Source of the DNA: Amaranthus tricolor
Taxonomy: Eukaryota > Streptophyta > Magnoliopsida > Caryophyllales > Amaranthaceae
NCBI RefSeq assembly: GCF_026212465.1
Contig: NC_080057.1
Span: 15,277,269 to 15,341,268, forward strand
DNA: 64,000 nucleotides
Direction of reading: 5' to 3'
Shown here: positions 13,359 to 24,751 of the stretch, piece after piece
How positions within the stretch are numbered: the stretch's first letter is position 1
How the letters are laid out: each line of letters opens with the position of its first letter
Notes under the pieces: generated by a model
What the model was told of the DNA's origin: nothing
The model's database searches: none
The model's input: the letters and a program-made list of their open reading frames with translations, nothing else
Position numbers and translations under genes: made by a program

Positions 13359-13614
13359 ACACCACCAAAATACAGCATAAAACACACATCATTAGTAATT
13401 TCATCTCTAAATCCAAACCTTAGTCATTTCATATTCAAAGATAACACTTTTAACTATTAGCCATAACAAGAATCAATAAAACTAATACACCACCAAAATG
13501 TAACATGAAAGCCCACATCATTACTAATTTCAACTCTAAATCAAACCCTAATTATTTCATATTCAAAGATAATATCTTTAACTATTACCCATACTCAAAT
13601 TCAATGAAACTAAT
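13359..13614. repeat. 128-bp tandem duplication
   Basis: Two adjacent 128-bp units (13359-13486 and 13487-13614), each starting ACACCACCAAAATA/G and ending AATRAAACTAAT. They differ at roughly one position in seven, so the duplication is old. Confidence 0.85.
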
Positions 13615-13876
13615 ACACAATCAACACACAACTCATAAACATGGTAAATTTTAACTAAAAACAATAAATTATTCACTTAGGAAAGTGAGAGATAGCTTAC
13701 AATGGGTGGAACTAGGAAATAAGTCAAGGAGTTGGTGGTTCTTGTGGTGGTGAAACAACCCACCGTGTGTGATGGTGGAGGAAAGTTGCATGGTGGTGCT
13801 ACACTTGGCGTCACAACAACCTGCTACTGTTGGGGGGCAAAACACAGTTGTGGTTGCTGCTAGGGGGCAAAACACA

Positions 13877-14819
13877 TGCATTAGCGATTGCATACTTCTA
13901 AAGAAACTCAAATCAAGAATGTTACAATTCAGACTATTTGGAGGTTGTTGTGTAAGAATGAATGTTAACCCACCTTGCCTATTGTGTTGTAGCCAAATCG
14001 GATCATTGTTTGTGATATGAACTCTTGCATTATCTTGTTGAATAAAAATTAGTGAAGGACCTTTACTTGGCCACTTTCTTAGTATGTCTGGAATGAGTTG
14101 TTATAGAAGCATAATCCTATACACATCTTGAATAACTAACTCGGTTGGTTTTATTTTTATAGGCCCCTTTGGTCGGTTCTTTGAGTCCCACATGGCTGCC
14201 ACCCTATTAATGAAAGGGAATATGCCTATTTTCCCATCAAATGTACATTGCCCATATCGATTCCATCTTGGCCTTGCAACTGCCCCTAAGAACATGGCCT
14301 TAGGTATGAATTTTGATGATTTTGCTGCTCTATAAGGGATCTTTTCTTTGTGTGCAAGATAAACTCTTTGTGTTTTTTTGGTTTAATCGAACACTTTTCA
14401 TCTATGTGAATGAAATCATACATGGCCTTGTATATTGGATGTATTTGAATGGTGTCCTCTTGGATAAGGCTCAATATCCACTCTACCCTTCTTATTTTGT
14501 TGGCGTTGGTTAAAGCCGGGTATAGTGGACTGGAATGTGCCTTTATTTCTCCTCTTTTTATCAACCTCCAAACCATTGATGGTGCTAAGTCTAAACAACT
14601 TGCCACATCTCTAATACACGTACTGTTTCCCATTGGTTTAGACTCAAGTATATTTGGTGGTACCACCACTCTTTTTTGTCCATAGTTTTTGTATTTTGAA
14701 TCTACAACGTATGGCTTGTTTGCTTCTTTGGTTTGCATTGCTCGTTTCCATAAGTTTCTTGCGGTTGTATAATGATAACCATATTTTTGAGAAATCCTTT
14801 TGAATGAGCCATGATGCAC
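13877..14819 (-). pseudogene. Mariner-like (DD39D) transposase relic
   Basis: Reading the minus strand from 14819, the sequence begins in the helix-turn-helix region (SFKRISQKYGYHYTTARNLW), so about the first 40 residues of a plant mariner transposase are missing. The first catalytic Asp lies in DFIHIDEKC. A frameshift near 14290 leads to MFLGAVARPRW, FDGKIGIFPF and SKNRPKGP. After an in-frame TAA near 14098 the frame continues with PDILRKWPSKGPS, QQDNARVHITNNDP (second Asp) and QQPPNS...NILDL, whose Asp lies 39 residues after the second. The usual P-D after NS is Leu-Asn here. Homology stops after FFRSMQSL at about 13878, where unrelated sequence takes over, so the C-terminus is lost. No terminal inverted repeats were found. 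Confidence 0.88.
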
Positions 14820-16049
14820 TATTTATGGGATCAAGAATTCTCTCTACACAGTGAGGAACGTTGCAACAAAAGTCATATACAATTCTTGGATATGATCAGT
14901 ATAGGGACTGATCTTGATGCAAACCCTCTCAGTTTCACTCACTGATTGGGCTTCACACCTCTCACCCTTGGAATGGCTTCACTCACCAATCCTGTAGTGG
15001 AATCTTGCTATGGCCTTGAATGTTTCACTCACACAACAAGGCACACAGGACAGAATTAGAACCCTCTAATTCCCTTATAAGGCTTATTTAAAAACACGCG
15101 TGCAACAAGTTCCCTAACAGGACTTAAACAACCTTGCTTATTCCTAACATAACATGAATTAGAAAATAAAACTAAGTGTTGATTCCTTCTTGGTTGTTGC
15201 CTTGTGCCATCTGATCTTGGCCTATGATGCAAGATTGGGCTCTAAATGGGCCATGAATCTTGTATGTCTCCATGACCTCTTCCATGACTCTTGCTTTTGC
15301 TTGGAACTCTTCATGTGCAATGAGTTGATCTGAGCATAGTTGAATGCCCTTATTGTAGTAATGTGCTAATGCATTGGGCCTAAGGTCAGGCCTACGGTCT
15401 TGCCTTGAGTCTTGATGAGAGTTACAAAGGGGACTTGGCTTATTTGATTGTTCACCAGAAAACTTTGACTCATAGGAAGATTTTGAGTTCTGCTTTGAGT
15501 TCTGTTGCAAGATACTCAGAGTATTGGCTTGATCTTCTTGATGGATCTTTGAACATGATTCACAAGAGGTAATGAATCACTTGTTTTTAGTGACAACATC
15601 TCTTGAAATGTAAGATGCCTTAACTCATTGTTGAGCCTTGGCTTATAATGATTAGATTGTTGTTGTGTCTTCTAATCCTGCATATTTTGTGGTTCTTCAT
15701 CTGATTCTGAACTTAAATCTGGATCATATGCGTTTGATCAAATGTATCATGCCCCCTGTTCCTCATCCTCACTTCCTGAAGCTATTACAAGGCAATGATG
15801 CACTGATTTTTTCGGGACTATTAATGCTGTTTCGGTTACCAAGAAGATGAAGGTTTGTGGACTGATTTTTTTGGTATAATTTACAACAGCTTATATAAGC
15901 TAATTGAGAATTTGTAAGATCTTTTTTCGGATTATACATGCAATCTATGTTTAGCTTCAATTAATTTGTTAATCCATGTACTTGTAAATTAGCCAATGCA
16001 AGTAGTGTAGGATGTACATGTATGGCTGTGTTATGTTTTGATGCTGGAA
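14820..16049. other. Unclassified stretch, probably repeat-derived
   Basis: Contains a minus frame at 15172-15510 (112 codons, Gln/Asn/Ser-rich, no ATG at its head and no recognisable domain) and a plus frame at 15665-15850 with no match I recognise. The segment 14850-15110 with repeated TTTCACTCAC words has the look of a retrotransposon LTR in antisense. Nothing here is strong enough to call a gene. Confidence 0.3.
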
Positions 16050-16051
16050 TA

Positions 16052-16346
16052 CTTTCCCTCCTTTTTTTAAGAATACCCTCCAAACTTTCCTAATTTGGAA
16101 AGTTTAGTAAATTGGTTAATTTCCCTTCTTTGTACGGTTCTCTCTCCTCATGACTACAATAATATAATCAATTTTTTTTAAAAGTTTATCTTTTGTTTAA
16201 ATTTATTTTTCTCTCTCATACTTACAATACAATTATTACTTCACACTACTATCTAATTAAAATAATACACACTTCAATCAAAGTTTCTATTTTTCTTAAT
16301 TTGTGTGAAAAATCCATAATGGACAAAGAAATAAGAGCAGAAGAAG
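16052..16346. mobile_element. Stowaway-like MITE
   Basis: The termini read CTTTCCCTCCTTTTTTT on the left and, on the complement, CTTCTTCTGCTCTTA, loosely inverted and both close to the Stowaway CTCCCTCC consensus. TA flanks each side (16050-16051 and 16347-16348), the expected target duplication. Non-coding and AT-rich inside. Confidence 0.55.
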
Positions 16347-16353
16347 TAATATA

Positions 16354-16380
16354 TTAGTATAAAAACCCGTATAATGCACG
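16354..16380 (-). mobile_element. Helitron-like 3' terminus
   Basis: On the minus strand: CGTGCATTATACGG, a short imperfect stem, then GTTTTTATACTAAT. Helitrons end with a small hairpin 10-12 nt before CTRR and insert before T. The same end recurs on the plus strand at 54656-54683. The body would extend to higher coordinates; no 5' TC end or Rep/helicase gene was found, so it would be a non-autonomous copy. Confidence 0.45.
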
Positions 16381-16739
16381 TTGTTGTGAGTATTAAGATA
16401 GATAAATAAAAATTTCAAAGATATGTATTTTCAAATTATTTTAACCATTTGTTTTTATTAGATTGTATGATATGATTTAAAAAGTTCAATTTTAGTATTA
16501 TAATTAATTCAACCATTTGTTTTTTATGTTAAGTAAAATTTAATAAAGTATAACTCATATTTTTTTTTTGTTTTAACCTTATTTATATCATTCTATGCAA
16601 GAAAATTTTCTATTTCATTAATATTATAATAATATTCAAATTATTTACTTTATAAAGACGATAAATTTACGGTATTTAGCAAATTCAAATCAATAATTTA
16701 TTTAATATAGCCCAACTAAGCCATAATCATTCAATTTAT

Positions 16740-17010
16740 TTTATTTTAAAAATGGTAAAAACACAATTTAATTAATTTTTAAAATAGCTAAGATGACAGA
16801 ATGATTAATTTTACTTGTGACATATGAAAATTAATCATTTTTGTCCAGTTCCATGGGATGACATGTGAAAACACAATTTAATTAATTTTAAAAATTATTA
16901 ATTTTAAAATAGCTAAAATGGTAAAAACACAATTTATTTAATTTATAAAATAGCCCAACCAATAAAATTAATCATTTTTGTCGAGCTCCATGGGATGACA
17001 TGTGAAAATT
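16740..17010. repeat. Degenerate repeats around CCATGGGATGACATGTG
   Basis: The block TTAATCATTTTTGTCSAG plus TCCATGGGATGACATGTG occurs twice (about 16830-16870 and 16977-17007), and GGTAAAAACACAATTTA occurs with it twice. This indicates a diverged tandem duplication of about 140-150 bp. Confidence 0.6.
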
Positions 17011-18048
17011 TTCCTCCTTTTTATGGATTGTATGATTGGCCCACATTTTTTTCTTAAAAAAATTAAAAACGACCTGAATTCTGATGTTATTCCGCAGATA
17101 AAACCTAGATTGCTTGGCGCCATTTCCATGGTTCGGTTTTTTTTCCCTCATATATCTTTCTTGTATCTATCTTCCTCCATTTATTATGCTATAATTTCAA
17201 CCTAATTGCTTCATTATCAGGTATTTTTTAATTTTCAGTTTTTAATTTGCTTCAATGGCGTCCAAAGTTGGTAATTTCTCATTGTTTAAGTGGAGGTAGT
17301 TTTAATTACATGACGATTTCTCTACCTTTTATGCATTTTAAATCTTCGTAAACGGCACTTGTGAATTCTATAATTATCTTTTCGTGATATCCATGATCAA
17401 TTATTAGTAATTTTTTACTCAGTGAAATTTCTGAAATATTAGATGATTGAAGTGTTAATTTAAATATAGTAAAGGAGGACAATAGGAAAATCGTAGAACA
17501 AAAATTCTTGGCATCATGCGAACAGATGACTAGTAAATTTGGTAGGGATCCTTGAAGAAGAATTGATATATGAGTGGAAAAGAATAAACCTGAATTAAAG
17601 ACGTAATTCCACATTTCTCATTATTATTTGTGGTTGATAAATATGTTTATTCGCGGTTGGGTCTGCAATATCATCGATAATCAATTAATTTGATTTTCAA
17701 ATTTTGTTTTATCTTTTATGCGTTGTAAAGAATTAAGAGGAGCCTCAGAGCACTGGCAATGGTTCTGGTGTTACTGTTTGACTAAAAGGTTTTGAGTCCA
17801 GTAAATAGTCTCTTGCATAAAGGGGATGTAAGGTTTGCTCTACTGGGTTGTTTCGTGGTTTGTCTTTAAAGTGAAAATTTGCTTTAGAGAGTCATCTTTT
17901 TGCTTACTTTTCAGCTCAAATGAGAAATTGAAGCTTTGGTTGTGCTGTTTCTGTCTGTGCTAATATTCCTACAACAGTTGACTGATGAAAGTGGAATCAT
18001 TTTTTAAAAAATTATGCCTATATTTTTATATTTCTTGGGTCTATATTA
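17011..18048. other. Spacer, no confirmed gene
   Basis: An ATG at 17255 opens a 15-codon frame ending soon after a possible GT donor. No downstream exon that would continue it could be recognised. The minus frame at 17306-17614 is hydrophobic but matches nothing I know. Confidence 0.3.
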
Positions 18049-18305
18049 CTACCTCCTATTCAGCTGAATTGTCCCATTTTTTTTTTGGCACTATTCACTT
18101 ATCACTCTTAATTTGTATTTTACTCTTAATCTATAAGTTAAAACATAGTCATATGGGATCTTGTTTGATTTGTCTCAATACAAGGATTATTAATATCAAC
18201 TTTTTATAATTTTTAATTAAGCATAATTTGAGATATTAAGAGTTAAAATGTTGCCTCGGCAAGTGTGAAAAGTCAAATGGGACAGTTCAGCTGAATAGGA
18301 GGGAG
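18049..18305. mobile_element. Stowaway MITE, 257 bp
   Basis: About 31-bp terminal inverted repeats (left CTACCTCCTATTCAGCTGAA; right complement CTCCCTCCTATTCAGCTGAA) with only two differences over 30 bp, flanked by TA at 18047-18048 and 18306-18307. Size, termini and TA duplication are standard for Stowaway elements, which are mobilised by mariner-type transposases such as the relic at 13.9-14.8 kb. Confidence 0.93.
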
Positions 18306-20203
18306 TATTATTTTTGTAGCATGACTACGGAAGACGGTAGGAAAAGATCAATGCTAAGGCACTATGTATATTTAGAATAAATATACTCCTATTTTAAAGA
18401 AAGATCACTTTGATTTTAATTTTTAAATTTTAGTTGGAGTTTGTATTAGGTGGATAGAAAGTAAAGTTTTGTAGATTAAACAACAGGCTACTTGCTATGC
18501 AATAATATAATATAGTAAATTTAAATAACATAGTGTAAGGAGGAATTATATGGTGACAAAATCTGCTCAATATAGGACATAAGGTTATGGACAAATTATC
18601 AAAAAAAATTGATTTCCATTGTAGAATACTGGATGCTTTGAGTTGTAAATCATTTCCTGCTGCATTTTCATCATCAAGTAATATTATCATTATCTTGACA
18701 ACTTTAGTTTAATGATCAAGTTGGAAAAACAAGGTGTAGTTTCTTAATTAATCACTCATAGAGTTCATAGGTTGTTGTTAATAGCTTTATCTAATGTATT
18801 TGTTTGCCTACTTCCAATATTCATGTTAGAAGTAGTAAATTTCAAATTAATAATAGCTTTATTGATTTTGATTTACTACTTCTTTGAAACTATCAAAATT
18901 TATAGTCATTCATAGAGTGGTACCTAGGTCTATGAAGGAGAATTTCTAACAGTTGTTTGTCACATCATATGATATTAAGTTGCTAATTGCTCCTCTTTGG
19001 AATTTGGTTATAAGGACTTAAGGTAATTATTGGATTTGTGGGTTAGTAAAGCTCAACCTGATATGCTGACCTTTTTATCAAAGCTTTCCTATGCTTCTTA
19101 TTTCTGGTGTGGAGTTCTGATTTTCGTTCGCATGCAAATTCAGATCAAAAGTGAACAAATTCGTCAGTTAATTATACAAAAGATAATTGATACAATCATA
19201 TTTACCAGAGCCTGCAGACTTCCCATCAAATCCCTTATTGAACCTTCATTTTTGAAACTCTAGATTAACATTTCTGAAACTACATTCTCTAAATGGTTTT
19301 TCCTCATCTTTTCTTTAGTTATTTTCTTATCTTACCTTTCTTTTTACTCATTTCACGTTTTGTTGTAAAATAAAATTGTACCTACGTTTCTGAAACTCTA
19401 AAATTATCATTTCTCTTTTCCGTTTCCATTTCCGTTTCTAATATCGGAACAAATTACGTTTTAGGTAACATTAGATTCAACTGAAAATAACATAGCTAGA
19501 CTAGACAGGAGACCATGATAACTAAAATCAGTTAGGTAGTGGTGTAAAACAATATATCCTTCAACTGAAGAGGTTATGTGATTGGCCTTTTTTCTAAATA
19601 GTGTGACATGTGTTTTTCTCTAAACTAGAGCTCTTTTATGTTTGGCTTATCAAAGAAAGAAATGATCGAACAAATAGTAGATACATGACTTATAAAGAAG
19701 TTAATATACCAATTGAGCTTGTTAGTTGTTATTATGATCTCAGAAGTTATGAGTTTTACTGTTCTGAACCTTCTTTTTATCTGTGTGAACTCATCTTTGA
19801 ACCATCTGTTGACACTTGAGGGTGGTCTTACAACAAAACTGCTCTTTAAACGATACTGAAGGTTAAGAAACAGAAAAGTGGAAACAGAAAAAAAAAAATC
19901 TAAGGAAATGATAGGTGAATACATGAATACAAATTTCCATTCAACTAAGCATAAATTATATGTTTATGATACATTGCATTGAGGGACATACATCTTATTA
20001 GAACTCAGAAAAAACCATGATTTAGAAAGTGAAAGTAAGAACTATCTAGGTACTAGGTATATAATCATGCATGAATGTTACAATGCTCAATGGACTATAT
20101 ATGGTGAGGGAAAGCTAAAAATCTATATAGAGCCCTTACTGTACAATCATAGTTTTCTTCGTAAGATAACAAATTTGGCATCAATAATATAATTAATACT
20201 AAA
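18306..20203. other. AT-rich spacer 3' of the MYB gene
   Basis: No recognisable gene or transposon. The frames at 19030-19263 and 19610-19819 lack known motifs. The first 200-300 bp next to 20203 should hold the MYB 3' UTR and polyadenylation site, which I could not place. Confidence 0.35.
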
Positions 20204-21193
20204 TTAACCAGTTAGAGACATGTGCTCATGTTGGTAACAAGAAACAAACTGATCATTAGTGGAGAAAAATATCTTACTTTCATCTCCTCCAACTCTCCAT
20301 AGTGTCTCTGGACAATATTCCCACAGTGAAGAAGCAAGTGGAGGACAATTAAAATTACCTCTTTCACGGTACACGTCGCAAACTGGTTTAATTGGTTCAT
20401 CTGAAGTGATATCTTTCCATATGTCATCCATAGAATAAAATTCTTCCCTCTCATCTTGGTCTTTCTGATACTTCTTCCCTTGCAGTGCTGACATATCTTG
20501 AACTATTGTACTGTCAAAGCTTTCTGTTGTCTCATCAACAGATTTTGAATTCACTGCCCTGTTATTCCATGAAGAGGAGGAATCTAAAGTTGATGATGAC
20601 GATGATGATGGAGATGTTTCTTGTTTCTTTTCTTGTGCTTTTTTCCTCATATGTGTTCTCCAATAATTCTTTATCTCATTATCGGTTCGCCCTGGTAATC
20701 TTCTAGCAATCCGAGACCATCTGCATGTGATTAAAAGGTAATAAATTGAACAAAGATCAACATATATTTCAATCAAGGTTTACATAATTAGTTGTTCTTG
20801 TGTTAGAAATTTCAAATTATTTTGATCTACTGTAGGTTACTGAAACACATACCTATTTCCCCACTGAGAATGAAGTTCCAGGACAAGTTTCTCTTCATGA
20901 GGAGTCATCTTTCCTCTTTTGAGCCCGGGATGCAGGTAATTAACCCATCGCAAGCGGCAGCTCTTACCTGTTCTTTTTAAACCTACAAGACAACTTTTGT
21001 TAATATGGATGCTCCTTCTAAGAGTTCCCCATACTTCAAATAAGCATACCTATTATTTTTCTCCCGCCACCTTCAAACCTGAAACTTTAGCAATGAAATC
21101 CCATCGCCGGTCTCCAAACAATCCTACAAAGCAGACCAGTTGAAGGTCTTCTTGTTCTGTCCATGGACCCTTCCGGATTTCTTCTTGGACCAT
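20204..21193 (-). CDS. R2R3-MYB transcription factor, MYB48/MYB59-like
   Basis: Three exons on the minus strand: 21193-21079, 20982-20853 and 20720-20204, together 253 codons plus TAA; all introns are GT-AG. The ATG at 21193-21191 follows an in-frame TAA four codons upstream. The protein starts [17 protein letters not shown]2 has its three Trp at residues 11, 31 and 51 (GPW, DRRW, CRLRW); R3 has Met64 in place of the first Trp, then Trp83 and Trp102 ([20 protein letters not shown]). The C-terminus carries [10 protein letters not shown] and [11 protein letters not shown], typical of the MYB48/MYB59 subgroup. Such proteins are nuclear DNA-binding regulators; in Arabidopsis they act in root growth, cell-cycle and nutrient responses. 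Intron 1 offers a second donor (see regulatory entry). The gene looks intact and is the only convincing host gene here. Confidence 0.93.
20983..21078 (-). promoter_or_regulatory. MYB intron 1 with a competing internal splice donor
   Basis: The donor needed for the full R2R3 frame is the weak CAG|GTTTGA at 21078. Twenty-nine nt further in lies a stronger-looking TAG|GTATGC (exon end at 21050). Use of the inner donor, or intron retention, runs the frame into TAA after 46 residues ([11 protein letters not shown]). MYB48/MYB59 genes of Arabidopsis and rice are known for conserved alternative splicing of this intron. Confidence 0.6.
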
Positions 21194-21291
21194 TCTGACC
21201 TTTTACTTCTGTTTGCTTGATTGCTTCAGTTAGATGGATTTTTTTTAGTATGGTGTTGTGAATACCTGGACTGCCTGCTGTATATTCCTAA

Positions 21292-21299
21292 TATTTATA
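21292..21299 (-). promoter_or_regulatory. Probable TATA box of the MYB gene
   Basis: TATAAATA on the minus strand, about 100 nt upstream of the ATG, leaving room for a 5' UTR of about 70 nt. The position fits a plant core promoter. Confidence 0.6.
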
Positions 21300-23208
21300 T
21301 TAAACAATTTACAATTTTTTAAACTCATAAGATAATCTTGATAATATTAGAAAATGTTGAATTTGATCATCAACTTCATGTGTTCCCCACACTTTTGTCT
21401 TTTCATGGGCAACTTATGCATATGATGTAAGCCACTAAATACAATAATGTCTAGAAGAATTGATATGGCACTGTTAATATGATTGGCTTTTGTTATCATA
21501 TCATTTATTAATATACGTTTTACTTCTTTATTTACCGATAAGTAAGCCATACTATTGCATGAGTTTAAACTTTTTTACTTTTTGCGTCTGTACCTTCCTC
21601 TCTGTTTTCTTCTTGTTTGTTGTTTCCTTTGTTTCTTTTTTACTTTCGGTTTGAATAATAATTTTTTTGGTGTGTGTGGCTGAGTGTGGCTGGGGCGGTG
21701 AATGCACTGGGTTCAAATCAAATTTGAGTTCTCCATGAGAAATCTTAAGAATCAAATTGATGGTTTTTCTCAACTGTTGAAAAATAACCCACACGTGGTC
21801 TCAAATCGAAGAATTAGAGAGAAAGGTTGACTAACATATAAGCGATGGACTATTCTTCCTATTACCAATTGGTTTGTGTATAATCAACGGGTTTTGTATA
21901 AAAGTCTAAATTTATCAGTATGAGTAAAAGCATTTTCTTATTAATTACACATTGCACAAAATTGATTTTTGAATTAGAAGAAATTCCCAGTATAAGAAAT
22001 CCTTCTTGGTTTCTGTTAATTGCGTAAGGTGTTTATTTTTTAGATGTAGTTGGTAGATTAGCGCTTTACCTGTCCAATTGTGATGTGCTGGTGGCATGCC
22101 CTTGACATTGGTGGAGGCCACCAGTATTAAGCTAGGGCCAAAGGAAAAGAAGATAATGACAACAGATTAAAAAAAAAAGAAGCAATTAGATAAAAGCTCA
22201 TCTTTTGATAATTTGGCTTATTGGGAGCCTTTTCCCTCTTAGGATAAGACAAAATACATATATTTTTTGATAAAATACTTTATGGGCACAGGCAGCTGCT
22301 AATTCAATGCTTCAAAACCATTGTCAATAGCTATGTAGTGGCTCCTTAATGAAGCCTATAAGGCGATGATACAATGTGCATGAATGCTTAATGCTTCCGT
22401 TTCATAAGTTTGATTATCTGAAATAGTTTTAGAGTTCATTTTAACTTTATCTGACTCTTATGTGGTTACCCATATTATGGTTGAATTCTAGGGATAATGC
22501 ATTAGGAAGGAAGGCGTAATCAGTTTCTCGTCTTTCTGAACACTAATGAACCATGCACAGTCTGCCTGTTCTGTATTTCTTTTCTGTCTTTTGATAGTTT
22601 TGTGCTTGCATTGGTTTAAGAAGCAAGAATTTTACGAGTAGGTCTACTTGGTGGTTGCAAGGTGGGGTGAGCGAAAAATTGTTTTTCTCTATATCAGAAT
22701 CCATTGATTATGAAAGGATAAAATAGTAAACCATTTATTTCCTTCCATTAAATGAGATGAGTGTACTTAACAGGCATTGCATCGGCATTTTTACAATTAC
22801 ATTGACCAGTTGGTCTAATATGAATATGCATTTTAAGATTCCTTTACCAAAGTGTTTTTTGCATTTTTAACTAAGTTGGAAGGTATTCAAGACATTTTGA
22901 TGATAGATTAGGGTTTACATCAGTTGCTTTGAATACTACTGGCTAGCAGTGGAGTTTACGTGAGAAGCTGTGAAGCTTTTTATATGACAAAGATGGTTTA
23001 ATTTGAGGACTAATATGTTGGGCTATAATAACCTGTAATCACAAAATATTAACTGATAGTAGTGGTGTCAAATTTTACCCCAGATAAGGCTCATAGTTTT
23101 AGACATATTTAGTTGAGTTTGGTTACTTCGATGATTTATTAACTTTGTTTTCATTAGTTTTTTTGATTAATTTTTTCATCAATCTAATTTTTATTATTAG
23201 GAGTGAGA
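21300..23208. other. Upstream region of the MYB gene and spacer
   Basis: No further gene recognised. The minus frame 21552-21794 is Lys/Thr-rich low-complexity sequence. The first 500-1000 bp presumably include MYB promoter elements, none of which I can name with confidence. Confidence 0.35.
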
Positions 23209-23605
23209 TCTTAGTTTTAAAAAGCGCACCAGCCTCAATTTCCACCTTGTGCGCCTCGAGCTCAGGCTCAGCTGCAAAACACCTTAGATAGGTGAGAAAA
23301 AGCTCACTACAAGAGCCTTGGGCGCCTTGAAAAATGAAAAAACATGCAAAGAAGAAAATAATCTTTGAAAATTCTTCATATTCTCATTATATTAGTTTTG
23401 TGCTAGAGTGGTGTTTACCGCAAGGATATGAATGTTTTTAAGCTCGTTGATTCTAAAATATGAATATCATGTTGTTTAAAGTATTATATATGTTTTAAAA
23501 ATGGATTTTTAAGCTTTAGCAAAAAAGTGCACATAGTCTACAAAATGCTTACGCCTTCGCCTTACGCTTTGCGCCTAGACTTTAATGAATTTGCAACTCT
23601 GTACC
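23209..23605. mobile_element. hAT-like non-autonomous element of the GCGCC-rich type
   Basis: In AT-rich surroundings, the left end TTAGTTTTAAAAAGCGCACC is followed by GTGCGCCTCGAGCTCAGGCT, and the right end holds TTACGCCTTCGCCTTACGC and TTTGCGCCTAGAC. Plant genomes contain many small elements with such AGGCGC-type ends. A fragment with TAGTTTTAAAAGGCATTTGG near 32507 may be related. Exact termini and target duplication not found. Confidence 0.4.
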
Positions 23606-24630
23606 CCTTGTGCTTTATAAAAATAAGGGTAAGATCATGAAGTGATACCATTTTTTATTTATTCTGTTTCGTTTTATCTCAGCCTCCCACCTATGGATTT
23701 AATACAACTCTTTAATCAGGCCAGTCATATTAGGAAGAATATTTTGATTGATTTTGGTGCATTTGAAGAAGCAACAAAAGTGATCTATCTTAACTTGTCT
23801 ATTTTCTGAAACTTATTTATCCTTGATTTTCAATCTTCAAATGCTTTGTTATTTGAATCAATTCCTCTGAAAGTGCCATTTAGTTTAGTCCCCGTAGAGA
23901 TCAGGTAAACATGATACCTGGTTGACAACAGAGAAAAGGCTTGGAATTCTATGATTGGTGCCATCTCTCGGAATCTCAAATATTTTTTACTTTTCAGGAA
24001 CTTGTTCTACTATGGATTTTATTTACTCGAGGAATTGGAGGTAGCACTAAATGAGGGCTAGATAAGAAGATGTCACTATATGGGATAAGGTATTATAGTG
24101 GTTATTTACCAATAATTTGTTTGTGCCAGGGTTGGCATTTTGCAGAAGACACTATTTCCTAGCTCTAGGGACCAATATTGTTAGATGGTTCGATCAAGTT
24201 GTTTTTGGGCCAAGTCAGTTTCGGGTGACCCTACGGACCAATGCCTCATAATTTTTTCTTATCATTATTTTTTTCAAAAAATTTATTCATTAATTTGTTT
24301 TGTTTTCAATGAAAAAGTTTATATTAAATAAGATTAATATAGCAATTTTTGGGCTACAACAAAGAAATGTCGAATCAAATTTTTAATATTGACTAAAAAC
24401 GTAGTGGGTCCCGACTAAAAATGATGATGTGGAACCGAGAATGTTGAGGTGGATGGAACTGGAAACTAGTTAAAACTTTTTGACCTAGATACTCTTATTT
24501 TTTTGAGTCGTCTCATTTTAAAGGTCAATGGTCAAATTTTCGGGTGATGAACCTGTAATTTCCGTCGGATACCAGGTCGATTTCGGTTGGGTTAAAATTT
24601 GACATGTCTAAATATAATATACACGAATTG
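23606..24630. other. Spacer, possibly transposon-derived
   Basis: No gene seen. Words such as TTTCGGGTGACC and GGTCGATTTCGGTTGGG between 24220 and 24600 look like the ends of an unknown non-autonomous element, but no inverted repeat was established. Confidence 0.3.
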
Positions 24631-24751
24631 TTGTTTGAGACAGTCTCACCAACAGAAACTTTATAAATGGGTTAAATAATCATCTCATACATATTATGAG
24701 AATATAGGCTCCTTGTTTTAGGTCGTCTCACCAAGAGACGGTCTCTAACAA
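24631..24751. mobile_element. Small MITE with GAGACNGTCTC termini
   Basis: Left TTGTTTGAGACAGTCTCACC and, on the complement of the right end, TTGTTAGAGACCGTCTCTTG form an inverted repeat enclosing about 80 bp. The GAGACGGTCTCT core is shared with the two MITE copies at 57.2 and 58.5 kb. Target duplication not determined. Confidence 0.55.

Noticed and set aside
15172..15510. Minus-strand Gln/Asn-rich frame of 112 codons
   Set aside because: Its head has no ATG, no domain is recognised and the surroundings look repeat-derived. Kept only as a note in the spacer entry.
17255..17300. ATGGCGTCCAAAG with a following GT, like a short first exon
   Set aside because: No continuing exon or homology could be recognised; 15 codons are not enough evidence.
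21552..21794. Lys/Thr-rich minus frame upstream of the MYB gene
   Set aside because: Low-complexity sequence; lies in the likely MYB promoter region; no conserved motif.
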